From assembly GCA_002205965.3 (NCBI GenBank), contig NADL03000060.1, positions 1 through 64,000 on the forward strand: DNA of 64,000 nt. The letters are read 5' to 3'. Below the pieces are notes generated by a model that saw only the letters and a list, made by a program, of their open reading frames with translations, did no database searches and was not told where the DNA came from. Numbering within the stretch: the first letter of the stretch is position 1; every line of letters begins with the position of its first letter. Shown one piece after another: positions 10,118 through 18,659 of this stretch. The translations under genes were made by a program, and so were the position numbers. The DNA comes from Kappaphycus alvarezii (lineage: Eukaryota > Rhodophyta > Florideophyceae > Gigartinales > Solieriaceae).

Positions 10118-10762
10118 ATGAGCAACCTTCGCCCCTCCGCCCCCATCACTAAAAACCGCCCCTCTCGCCCCTTAAACGGCCTTGCGCTCGCAGTATATGG
10201 CCCGACGGACGCAGACGACTACCTGAGACGGCAGACTAAGAGGAAGATAATAGAATTCGTCCGCAAGCTCTTCGTCGAGGATGAGGCCGAGGAGGTACCT
10301 GAGGGTCAGGAGTGGGACATCGAGGAGGGAGCTGGGGAGACCTTTGAGGAGTGGGTAGCCCCTGGATTGGTCTATGAGGTTAATAACGAAGAGTACGGGG
10401 AGGATGAGGTTGAAGAGGAGGATGAGGATGAGGATGAGGATGAGGTTGAAGAGGAGGATGAGGATGAGGATGAGGATGAGGATGAGGATGAAGAGGAGGA
10501 AGAGGAGGATGACGAGGACGAGGACGAGTTGGATGGGGGAAATGGGGGCATGGAAAGTGTTGTACTGGTGGGGCCTGGACTGGAGAGTATGGATCAAGTG
10601 GTGCCGACGCTGGAACCGGATGGAGATAGCTTTAGTAGTTTAGATATCTCCCAGGAGGGAATAGAGAGCTATGAGCCGTTCGCAGATATTTGTGGGGACT
10701 GGTTGGACAGCATGGATATTTTAGAGGAGTTGTTTGGATCTGATTTAGAGAATGGGAAATAA
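10118..10762 (+). CDS. LTR-borne acidic protein, 214 aa
   Basis: I do not recognise a named family. Residues 1-60 are basic/neutral (MSNLRPSAPITKNRPSRPLN; then DADDYLRRQTKRK). Residues 60-90 contain EEVPEGQEWD and AGETFEEW. Residues 95-145 are an almost pure Asp/Glu tract from a GAGGATGAG-type microsatellite. The C-terminal ~65 residues include QVVPTLEPDG, DISQEGIESYEPFADICG and MDILEELFGSDLE, an acidic-hydrophobic pattern resembling an activation domain. The N- and C-terminal blocks are conserved in the 36218-36781 copy although the tract length varies, which suggests protein-level constraint. No signal peptide or membrane segment. ATG chosen because homology begins there. Possible roles (transactivator, histone- or nucleic-acid-mimic) are inference only. 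Confidence 0.6.
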   Translation: MSNLRPSAPITKNRPSRPLNGLALAVYGPTDADDYLRRQTKRKIIEFVRKLFVEDEAEEVPEGQEWDIEEGAGETFEEWVAPGLVYEVNNEEYGEDEVEEEDEDEDEDEVEEEDEDEDEDEDEDEEEEEEDDEDEDELDGGNGGMESVVLVGPGLESMDQVVPTLEPDGDSFSSLDISQEGIESYEPFADICGDWLDSMDILEELFGSDLENGK

Positions 10763-10891
10763 GAGGACCTCATTGATTGTTAGTTTCTTAAGTATCTTTT
10801 GTTTAGAGTATATCATCCACACAAATTGTTTGTATGCATTTCCTGGTACCTTCTGTAGTTTTGTTCGGACTTTAGGGGGTAGCCAAAAGTC

Positions 10892-10899
10892 TATATAAG
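10892..10899 (+). promoter_or_regulatory. Second TATA box, candidate retroelement U3/R promoter
   Basis: TATATAAG followed by CTGAGTAAACCGCTTCCTC. The box and following ~25 bases are the best conserved stretch in all five copies (on the minus strand near 35075, 36085 and 41390; on the plus strand near 52200). Its position 3' of the ORF fits the core promoter of an LTR. Confidence 0.55.
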
Positions 10900-11211
10900 C
10901 TGAGTAAACCGCTTCCTCATGGAGAGGTCAAGCAAGTTGGCAGACAGCTTCAAGCTCAGTCCCAATTAGTTAGGAAGTTGAGAGTCAACTTCAGACCCAA
11001 GAAGCATTTATTTTACCCTAGTCACTAAGCATAGGTGGTAGACCCTGCCCCTTCCATACTTGCTTGTAGCCCATTCAACTGTCTTCCCTATACACTCCTT
11101 TTCGTTCGTTCAACTATACCACGGTAGCACTTTTGTCGCTTGCAACACCTCCTTCTTGGGGTGGTTGATTCTGAATATCTCTTCTCCCGACGATTTACCC
11201 CTATCAGGGGC

Positions 11212-12276
11212 CTCGGCATTCTTCTCGCTTCGTCAATCCCTGAGTCCGCTTATGCGGCTTCGATGATTGATGTTTTCCGCCGTTTCTCAGACCTGCTCTC
11301 CTTCTCGGGAGACCTACACCTGGAGGAAGTGCCTCGGGCCGCGATTTCTTTATTATCTACCCGTTATCCAGATCTTTCGGCTTCCCTGTCGCCCACTTCC
11401 CTGTTTCAGAGGTGTCAAACGCCGGTCCCCCCGACGAACGGCTCCAGTCTGCTATCTCGTCTGAGCTTCACAGTTCGACGTTCGATCGGATCTTCCGATC
11501 ATCCTCTGACCGCGACAGATCTCGCCTCCTATCTGTCGGTGAGTCGTCCGCCTGTTCAGCTTTCTCTACTTTACCGCACCCTCACCGCGGCACCTATCTG
11601 TCCTCGCAAGCTCGGATAGTCGCTGTATCTCTACGCCTCGGCCGCGCGATTTTCTCTGGTCATGATCGATGTCCGGTATGTGCTCGCCGTTCCAACGACA
11701 TCGCCCCGTTGCTCGATCCCCTGGGAAAAACATGCCCTCACCTGTAAGTACAACGATGGGCAGACTCGTCGCCACAATGTCTTGCGTAACGCTCTCCATC
11801 GCTACTGTAAGGAGCTTGGAATTTCTGCCTCTCTTGAACATCTGCTTCCTCCCCTTCCCCCTTCGTCCTCTTCCTCGTCCGCCCTTCGCATAGATCTTTA
11901 TATCCCTGCTGCATATGGCCTCGACCCGAAGGATATTGCTTTGGATGTCACAGTGGCCCATCCACACGTCACTTCTCGCGTTTCCCAGTGTGCCCTATCT
12001 GGCGGCGCAGCTGCCTCAATGGCTGAACGTGCGAAACACACGCACTACGGTCTAGTCTGCCACACGAACGATATACGGCTTCTTCCTGTTGGTATTGATG
12101 TGTTCGGTGCCCTTGGGGCCGACGGTGCGACTTTCTTCCGGCGCCTTTCTACGTTCGCTGCTGCCCGTCGAGGCACCACTCCCCATTGGGAGCTGCACCT
12201 CCTAATCACGCGCTTTGTGTTCTGCTTGCATGGGTTACAAGCTCGTCAAGTTCTTACCAGATGCATTTCCGATTAG
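11212..12276 (+). pseudogene. LINE-A C-terminal domain: CCHC and restriction-like endonuclease
   Basis: Resumes after the LTR insertion with LGILLASSIPESAYAASMID, the counterpart of LGLLQTSDITEAAYAASVID in LINE-B. A shifted frame then gives CPVCARRSND and HALTCKYNDGQTRRH (CX2C...HX4C). The endonuclease core has LRIDLYIP, IALDVTVAHP and AERAKHTHYG, matching the D...D...K layout of R2-type PD-(D/E)XK nucleases, followed by LLPVGIDVFGALG. The frame 11662-12276 is uninterrupted to its stop. It would nick target DNA for target-primed reverse transcription. Confidence 0.85.
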
Positions 12277-12376
12277 TTTCTCTCTCATCCCCCTATGCAT
12301 GTTAATTTCTCTGTAATCCCCCTCAGCATGTTCTCCCACATGCTCTTTCCACATCCCGTAAAGATTACACACACTG
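12277..12376 (+). other. LINE-A 3' UTR
   Basis: CATCCCCCTATGCATG and ATCCCCCTCAGCATG-type pyrimidine-rich sequence ending GTAAAGATTACACACA. It is repeated in inverse orientation at 15505-15600, and the two copies diverge right after ACACACA, which marks the element end. No poly(A) tail. Confidence 0.75.
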
Positions 12377-12539
12377 AAGGGGTAAATTTTGATAAATTGC
12401 CGTAGTACTGAAGTCGAAGCTTATCGAGTGAGAAGTAGTGCGTATTCGGATCAGCGTTAAAATTACCGGAAGGTTCGATTTGACTGAGCTTCACCACCGC
12501 CTAAATTACAGAGAGGAATCTTTATTAGAGGACGAAAGG

Positions 12540-12940
12540 AGTCACCGGGGAGTGGCCAGGGCAAGCGATCTACGAGTTACGGCGTCTGCCGTGAGCTGTA
12601 GAGAAAGGGGCGGGGTCGTAGTGACGAGGCAGAGGTATTCAGTAGTCGAGCTCGTACCACGGCGACGAGCGAAGTGGGAGGCTAGGTAGGCGGCCAGTGC
12701 TTGGGCAGATTTCACGACGGTAGCATATGTGTCGGGGCCGAAAGGGTGAAACTTGGCGTTGACAGAAGAGTACAAGGTGGCGTAGTGTTGCGTTTTCTGT
12801 GCTTCGATTCCGGTTGTGGCGCCAGCTGGACGGCAGCGAAACTGAGGTACGGCGCGTGCGGTGAGGGGCCTGACTTTGAACACGTCAATTGCTTGTGGCC
12901 GTGGGGAGAGCTCAAGATCGTCGATGAAGATATCCATGCG
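12540..12940 (-). pseudogene. Endonuclease fragment of a second R2-like LINE family (LINE-C)
   Basis: Frame from 12937 contains MDIFIDDLELSPRPQAIDVF, then GIEAQKTQHYATLYSS and FHPFGPDTYATVVKSAQAL, the D...D...K...PFGxDTYG layout of the RLE domain. It is closer to 46123-46600 (LDVFINDSEFAASPQAFDVS) than to LINE-A. Only the C-terminus is present, as expected for a 5'-truncated LINE. Confidence 0.7.
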
Positions 12941-13075
12941 GTGCCGTGCATGCGGTTGAAGATCATGTTAAACTATAGGTTCGCACAAGAAATAGAAGAT
13001 ATTATTCTTTACTTATAAAAACTAGCCCTAAAACTATGTTATCATGGAAGGACAATGGTCCGATAGACAGTAGGT

Positions 13076-13180
13076 TGCTTTGTTCCTTCCCCATTACAGT
13101 GTCGACATGCTCTTTTCAGTCGGTTGTGGTTGTCTTGGGTACTTGCAGATAGATCGAATATATCTTCCAGGAGTACAGCT
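13076..13180 (+). repeat. SR115 copy, diverged
   Basis: GTTCCTTCCCCATTACAGTG, then a GTTGTGGTTGTCTTGG and ATCGAATATATCTTCCAGG series matching the SR115 consensus with many changes. The rest of 12980-13430 holds nothing recognisable. Confidence 0.6.
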
Positions 13181-13434
13181 TGAGGAGTTAATCCCGCCAA
13201 TAGCGCGCAAGTATAATATGAATGCAGGCGTGATACGCCGGCGTGTGTATCAGCGCCGTAGTTGCATCATCTGATCGTCTATCGCTATGGCCATCTGCTC
13301 GCGCACGCCGCTGCACGTGACCGACGTGGACCATCCGGTTAGTTCCTAGCCCCATAGTCGGATCCTGCAGTGGATACCGTAGAAACCAATTGATGTAAAC
13401 TTTTCAAAAGGAGTGGGTGGTAAATCTTTATTGG

Positions 13435-13570
13435 TAGCATTTTAGGAAGCGTAGTTCCTTCCCCATTACGCTGTAGGTATACCCTTTTTGAGTCGATTGC
13501 GGTTGTCTGGAAAACCATGGGATAGGTCGGAAATATCTTGCAACAGTAAAACACCCAAACGTTTCCCCCT
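13435..13570 (+). repeat. SR115 copy ending ACCCAAACGTTTCCCCC
   Basis: Carries AGCGTAGTTCCTTCCCCATT, GGTTGTCTGGAAAACCATGG, ATATCTTGCAACAGTAAAAC and ends in CACCCAAACGTTTCCCCC, directly abutting a LINE 3' fragment at 13575. Confidence 0.75.
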
Positions 13571-13574
13571 TATT

Positions 13575-13695
13575 GGTTGTACAATGTCGCACAGAAGCGT
13601 GCGGAGGGTATTCATAAATTAACTACGGATGCGGGCGGCGGGTAGAAACCTGTCGCGCCTGCATTATTTGGAGACTAAATGCAAAACAGGTAACG
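13575..13695 (-). mobile_element. 5'-truncated LINE-B 3' end
   Basis: Reverse complement of 14895-15005 (TTTGCATTTAGTCTCC, AGGCGCGACAGGTTTC, TAGTTAATTTATGAATACC). It contains only the last ~20 codons and 3' UTR; a typical short, 5'-truncated LINE copy. Confidence 0.75.
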
Positions 13696-13703
13696 AAGAG
13701 TAC

Positions 13704-13763
13704 AGTAAAATCCCGACATTTCCCCCTCTACCAGTAAGAGAGGGGAAATAGGGGTGCTTTACT
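13704..13763. repeat. Imperfect ~60-bp hairpin
   Basis: AGTAAAATCCCGACATTTCC on the left pairs with the complement of GGAAATAGGGGTGCTTTACT on the right, around a TCTACCAGTAAGA centre. Ends resemble the AGTAAAACACCCAAA edge of SR115, so it may be a fold-back remnant of that element. Confidence 0.6.
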
Positions 13764-13904
13764 GAATAGGAAGGGGGAAAATTTGGGTTATTTTAATGCA
13801 TGGAAGATGTGGTCGGTTATATCCACGCGGCTAATGCGTTATGCGGGATAGGTCGTCGCTGATGGGTAACACTACAGTACATGACCTTCCTTACGGGGCC
13901 TGAA

Positions 13905-14020
13905 TAGTTCCTTCCCCATTACTGTGTCGGTATACCCTTTTTGAGTTGATTGCGGTTGTCTGGAAAACCATGGGATAGACCGGATATATCTACCAAGAGT
14001 AAAACACCAAAACCTTTTTC
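13905..14020 (+). repeat. SR115 copy
   Basis: TAGTTCCTTCCCCATTACTG, GTCGGTATACCCTTTTTGAG, GGTTGTCTGGAAAACCATGG, GGATATATCTACCAAGAG, then AAAACACCAAAACCTTTTTC. One of the best-kept copies. 14025-14650 contains no recognisable gene; GGGGAAAGGTTTGGGTGCT at 14351 is an isolated copy of the terminal motif. Confidence 0.75.
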
Positions 14021-14659
14021 CCTGAATAGGAATGTAGGAAGGTAATTTTCCTAACACTAGCTAGGGGGGGCAGCTCTGTGTATTACCAATAACAGTGTTT
14101 GCTGTATTGGCCGTCAGGGGGTGGAACGAGCAAGACAGTGCGAGGGATTCGAAAGTTGGTATTTCTATGAGCCTGATTTCAAACCTTGTGGCTGGCTGTG
14201 CAAGAAGTCCGTGAGAGAAAAAGGGTCTGTATTTATTGCGAGAGGTTGGTAGGCTGAGAATGTGACTAGTCAACGTAACAACCGTACCTCGTTTGCCGTC
14301 AACTACTGTACATACACGGCACTTAGTGGGAACTGTAAAACACACTGCCTGGGGAAAGGTTTGGGTGCTTTGCTGGGTAGAGTCATTGACTGCTGTTTCC
14401 AGGGAGGAATCATATGCATCGGTAGTGAATTTTACTCCTCACACTGGCTAGCTACGGTAGCGATGGATCTTGCGACTGGCTACTAAACTCTTTTTTGGCG
14501 TGCGTATTTCAGTCAATATTAATTGAAAATTCAAAAGAATTCGGTCCCTACAAGTTGCTTGGCTCATGCAGTAATGCTGTATTCCTCACACGCCTTCAAA
14601 TACTCAAATGAAGTCTTTCTCTTCTTCATACAGTAAGACTGTATAGTATAGTTTGCACG

Positions 14660-15010
14660 CCGCCACATTTCGCCAAGTACGGTTACCGCAGGCGCTGCCG
14701 CAACACTCGCTGAGCGCGAGAAACATCGTCATTACGGCACTTACTGCAATCAAAACGATATCCTCCTCTCCCCCGTCGGGATTGATATCTATGGCGCCTT
14801 GGGCGATGACGGCAAGGGTTTTTTCCGCCGCCTTGCTTCCTTCGCAGCTTCCCGTCGCGGTTCTCCCCTCAACAGGAGCTCGGTGACTTCGTTACCCGTT
14901 TTGCATTTAGTCTCCAAATAATGCAGGCGCGACAGGTTTCTTCCCGCCGCCCGCATCCGTAGTTAATTTGTGAATGCCCTCCGCACTTTGCTGTGCAACA
15001 TTGTACAACC
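14660..15010 (+). mobile_element. LINE-B endonuclease C-terminus plus 3' UTR (5'-truncated)
   Basis: Reads, with frame changes, LAEREKHRHYG, SPVGIDIYGALGDDGKGFF and RLASFAASRRGS, homologous to AERAKHTHYG and LLPVGIDVFGALG of LINE-A and very close to 40690-40930. Stop and 3' UTR follow (TAGTTAATTTGTGAATGCCC). Confidence 0.75.
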
Positions 15011-15049
15011 CATAAAGAATTACCACCATAGTTTGCAAGTGAATTCCTG

Positions 15050-15241
15050 GTGTTCCAGTTTCGAAAAAATCTTCCATATTTCGCTGAATTTTCTACACTC
15101 GTGGATAGCGGAGCTAGCCATAGCTGTTCGGGTGCCACAAGACTGGAGAAGAAACTTTACTTCATTGGGTATCTATCTGACTGCCAAGAGCTTAATAAGA
15201 TACACCCATTGGTAAAGCTGACCATATTTTTCATGCATTAA
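15050..15241 (+). pseudogene. Possible retroviral-type protease fragment
   Basis: A 63-residue frame with FSTLVDSGASHSCSG, matching the D-S/T-G-A-S active-site motif of Ty3/gypsy-type aspartic proteases, with hydrophobic residues before it. No other pol domain is adjacent, so it would be an isolated scrap. Single-motif evidence. Confidence 0.4.
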
Positions 15242-15504
15242 AAACACCCCAAATTTCCCCCCCATTGGTAAATCCGGGCAGTCACCCTGGATACAAATGC
15301 CCTAGTAAACTTTGTTCTTTTGCTTGTGCAACGAACATGTAGCAGTCATTGCTGTGGACAAAGAGGCGAAATCAATTGACCATCAGCTCAGAAGATTAGC
15401 TTAAGAGCTGTAGGCTAGCAATATGATAGGCTGCATCAAGCTCTATTTTCTCCAATGGAAAAAGCATAGTAGGCTTACTATGATCATATTATAAAATAGC
15501 TTCA

Positions 15505-16110
15505 TGTGTGTAATCTTTACGGGATGTGGAAAGAGCATGTGGGAGAACATGCTGAGGGGGATTACAGAGAAATTAACATGCATAGGGGGATGAGAGAGAA
15601 ACTAATCGGAAATGCATCTGGTAAGAACTTGACGAGCTTGTAACCCATGCAAGCAGAACACAAAGCGCGTGATTAGGAGGTGCAGCTCCCATTGGGGAGT
15701 GGTGCCTCGACGGGCAGCAGCGAACGTAGAAAGGCGCCGGAAGAAAGTCGCACCGTCGGCCCCAAGGGCTCCGAACACATCAATACCAACAGGAAGAAGC
15801 CGTATATCGTTCGTGTGGCAGACTAGACCGTAGTGCGTGTGTTTCGCACGTTCAGCCATTGAGGCAGCTGCGCCGCCAGATAGGGCACACTGGGAAACGC
15901 GAGAAGTGACGTGTGGATGGGCCACTGTGACATCCAAAGCAATATCCTTCGGGTCGAGGCCATATGCAGCAGGGATATAAAGATCTATGCGAAGGGCGGA
16001 CGAGGAAGAGGACGAAGGGGGAAGGGGAGGAAGCAGATGTTCAAGAGAGGCAGAAATTCCAAGCTCCTTACAGTAGCGATGGAGAGCGTTACGCAAGACA
16101 TTGTGGCGAC
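15505..16110 (-). mobile_element. Recent 5'-truncated LINE-A copy
   Basis: Reverse complement of 11768-12373 and almost identical to it: by eye only a couple of substitutions, for example His to Gln in TTPHWELH/TTPQWELH. It encodes 164 uninterrupted residues of the endonuclease (GIDVFGALGADGATFFRR) to the stop at 15602. Its near identity to LINE-A shows recent mobilisation of this family or gene conversion. Confidence 0.9.
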
Positions 16111-16123
16111 ATAACTTGCCTAT

Positions 16124-16190
16124 GCATATGGCCTGGCCTTGACCCGAAGGATATTGCTTTGGATGTCACAGTGGCCCATCCACAGGTCAC
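16124..16190 (+). mobile_element. Short plus-strand LINE-A fragment facing the minus copy
   Basis: GCATATGGCC, a short local duplication, then GACCCGAAGGATATTGCTTT and GTGGCCCATCCACAGGTCAC match 11915-11975. It duplicates sequence already inside 15505-16110 but on the opposite strand, so the pair forms an inverted duplication. Confidence 0.75.
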
Positions 16191-16229
16191 TGGGTCGGAA
16201 TTCATACTATGTCATTTCCACGAATCAAC

Positions 16230-16706
16230 TGATAGAGGAAAGGAGGATAGGGAGTGAAGGAGAGAAAGAAAGAGGGAGAGAGAAGAAGAGAGAAGGAACT
16301 GGAGAGAGAGAGCGAGAGCGAGTGAAGGAGTGAGGGGGAAAGGATTAGAATTCAGAGAAGAGAAGGTAGCGAGGAACTTTACTCAAACAGAGCATTTAGG
16401 AAGTCCAGGGCTTATATAGATCTCGACACGAGCCGAATGGTGCTTCTGGACGATCGAAGTAAGGCTCCAGAGGCCCTATAGACGACAGTGGAAGGCTAAC
16501 CCTAAACATGTCTGGGCTATTCTTAAGAATATCAGCTCAAGCTTACAACACTGTACAGTGCATAAACGTAACGGTCAATTTTTAGGTTGTGCAGTAAACT
16601 ACAGTATTGTATGAAAGCAACTAAGCTAGCTGCAAGCTATTAGAAGAGGCAAGAGAAGTTTATTAAACTAATAAGCTCCCTTAAACTAGAACTGACCCAA
16701 AAAGCA
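16230..16706 (-). repeat. 3' LTR of copia-3
   Basis: Its minus strand begins TGCTTTTTGGG, preceded internally by GATTGATGGGG (candidate polypurine tract), and ends CCTCTATCA. The part 16230-16603 matches 21813-22181. It includes a plus-strand AG-rich tract (16232-16345) and a conserved GGGCTTATATAGA block. Confidence 0.7.
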
Positions 16707-16779
16707 CCCCATCAATCTGAAAAAAATGGAATAGTAATTGATAAAGCTAGGAAGAACAATGCCTAGCTTACTTCAAAAC

Positions 16780-17110
16780 TCTACGAGCTTAAATCGAAGC
16801 AAAGTTTTCGTCAAAACGTTAGATACTTTTTCATCGGCTCGCCAATGAGATAAGTTGATCTGCTTTGCAGCTAGAGACTCCGGAACGAAGTGATAGCGAA
16901 TATCAATGTGCTTATTTCGATCATAGATAGACTGATTTTGGGCAGAGCTGGTCGAAATATAGTTTTCAACCAGGATCGAAATCTGAGTAGGTCTATTTGC
17001 ACCCAGTATCTCACGAAGGAGATTAGAAAACCAGATAGACTCCTTACAAGCAGTGCATAGCGAAATATACTCTGCTTCTCAGGAAGACGGAGCTACACAT
17101 CCTTAATTCT
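16780..17110 (-). pseudogene. copia-3 RNase H
   Basis: Reads EEYISLCTACKESIWFSNLL, then YDRNKHIDIRYHFVPE and HWRADEKVSNVLTKTL, the usual end of copia pol with its stop just beyond LRFKLVEF. This last block is uninterrupted; upstream it is joined to RT through degraded sequence (17110-17480). Confidence 0.8.
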
Positions 17111-17479
17111 TGGAAATCCACGAAATGGGCGCTCCAAACATCATAAACAGAAAAGTTTCGGTAGAGTTGCGAGTAAATCGACAACCAGCTCAGTCAGAGT
17201 CGCTGCATCCGACGGTGACTGGAGCGAAAGAGGGTTTTTATCTATTTCTAAGGTCAACGGTTCCTTTAGGTAGTGGTAAACACTATCTACTACTTTCCAG
17301 TAACTCAAGAGAGGCTTTTCACAGTGCTCTGAAAGCTTCTCAACTTAAAACTCATAAAACATATGAGAATCTCAATTAATGAACGTTAATGCGTCAATGA
17401 TGGAATTACTTTTTCTTCTGCGTCTTTATTGTCCTTATCTGTGAGAACTATAGGGGTTTCGACAGGCTTTGAGTCGGTC

Positions 17480-18330
17480 ATGTGGAATTTCTCAACTATC
17501 ATTTCGGTGCAAGATGCTTGAGAGAGTTTCAATTCTCTTTCTCAACGGTAACGGACAGCTTAGAGCCCCAGTAATTCTTTGATTGGGCCGAGATTCTTGA
17601 TCTTGAGCGAGGTTTTCAACTCTGTTTTGACATTTTCTGGATGGCCTTGATCGTTCCCTGCAATCAAGGGGTTTTCCACCTACAGTATAATAGTAGACAC
17701 CGAAAAGCCATTCCCAGAGACGTAAAGACAAGACTCATGTGTGTTGCAAGTATGTTGAAGCTCCATTCTTAGCAACTCAAGAATTTTGGCATACAATTGG
17801 CGCGGAGCCCGTTTGAGCCCGAATAAGTCCTTTTGAAGCCTGCAGTCGAGGTCAGGTCTTCTTCAGTCCCCAAATTCGGGTTGAACTTCCATGAATATTT
17901 CTTCTTCTAAGTCTTCATTGATAAAGGCGGTGAAAACATCCATTTGGTCACATTGAAGTTGGAAGAAGTTTATCAAGCAGAGAAACAAACGTAGCGCAGA
18001 AAGCCCAGAGACACAACGGGAGCATAATTTTCATTATTCATGAGACCAGGAAATTGTCGCAACCCTTTCGTGACTATGCGGACTTTGTAACCGACATCTG
18101 GTTTTACACGGAATAATTATCGGCAAGGAATGACATGCACCCCCGGCATCCATGAAACAAGCTCGAATGTTCTATTTTTTCCTCTGGATTCTTCTTCCTT
18201 CTTAATTGCAGGCATCCAGAAATCAACTTTTTCAGAAGATATAGCTTCATCGTAAGATCCATGAATACCATTTAGTACTAAAGCGGTCCCTGCAATGAGT
18301 GATACGTTATCACTGCTTCTGGAGAGCACC
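17480..18330 (-). pseudogene. copia-3 reverse transcriptase
   Basis: 18117-18329 has GSYDEAISSEKVDFWMPAIK and FELVSWMPG, the N-terminal RVT_2 block. Further down, by changing frame: VGYKVRIVTKGLRQFPG, QMDVFTAFINEDLEEEIF (first catalytic Asp) and LFGLKRAPRQLYAKI. The Asp-pair box at about 17690 is lost but LIAGNDQ-like sequence follows. Multiple stops. Confidence 0.78.
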
Positions 18331-18659
18331 CAGCGGCCGTGTTTCTCTTGAGTTCGAGATGATCGACGAGGAACAAATCAGGAGCGTTCCCATTACGCAG
18401 AACTGGTTTGCAGTCTTCACATGTAGAGGATGACTCCGAGTTTTGAATAATCCCTGAAGGTAAGTTTTTCGAATTTTGTTTTGAAGTCTGACCGCCGTCA
18501 GTGGAGGAGTCATTCCCCTCCGAAGATTCTTCGAGAAAGCTTGATTTGTCCTGATATGAGGAATTATTTGAAGATTCGTCGAATGTAACGTCACGCAACA
18601 CAATCATTTTCTCAGCAGTGGTGTCTCAGAGCTTATATCCCTTAGACAAATACAAAAAT

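Larger units (their letters stand above)
9657..11206 (+). mobile_element. Solo-LTR-like element carrying an acidic-protein ORF (acLTR copy 1)
   Basis: 1550 bp, begins TGTTAG and ends CTATCA, flanked by GGGGC on both sides (9652-9656, 11207-11211). Deleting it plus one GGGGC restores the LINE reading frame as ISYGG-LGILL. TG...CA ends and a 5-bp duplication fit an LTR. Inside, in order: a promoter with TATTTAAA, a 214-codon ORF, a second TATA box TATATAAG (10892), and a conserved ~300-bp tail. Relatives lie at 34754-35260, 35662-37079, 41077-42640 and 51000-52515. Confidence 0.8.
7100..12376 (+). mobile_element. R2-superfamily non-LTR retrotransposon (LINE-A), interrupted by an LTR element
   Basis: In order: an N-terminal region, reverse transcriptase, a CX2C...HX4C motif and a PD-(D/E)XK-like restriction-like endonuclease (RLE) at the C-terminus, followed by ~95 bp of 3' UTR. 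This is the R2-type architecture (RLE after RT rather than an AP endonuclease before it). The 1550-bp insertion at 9657-11206 splits it; removing the insert and one GGGGC copy rejoins the reading frame. Other stops and frameshifts show it is dead. Its 5' end is not sharply defined. Confidence 0.85.

Noticed and set aside
10172..10597. 141-codon minus-strand frame rich in Ile/Leu
   Set aside because: It is the complement of the GAGGATGAG repeat; the hydrophobic run LILILILIL is an artefact of reading the acidic tract backwards.
15505..16190. Twin-priming (5' inversion) explanation for the LINE-A copy plus inverted fragment
   Set aside because: Twin priming should put upstream LINE sequence in the inverted part; here the inverted piece repeats sequence already inside the main copy, so a separate event or rearrangement is more likely.
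16232..16345. Frames encoding Arg/Glu-rich peptides
   Set aside because: They translate the AG-rich low-complexity tract of the copia-3 LTR; the same tract recurs at 21825-21930 with a different length.
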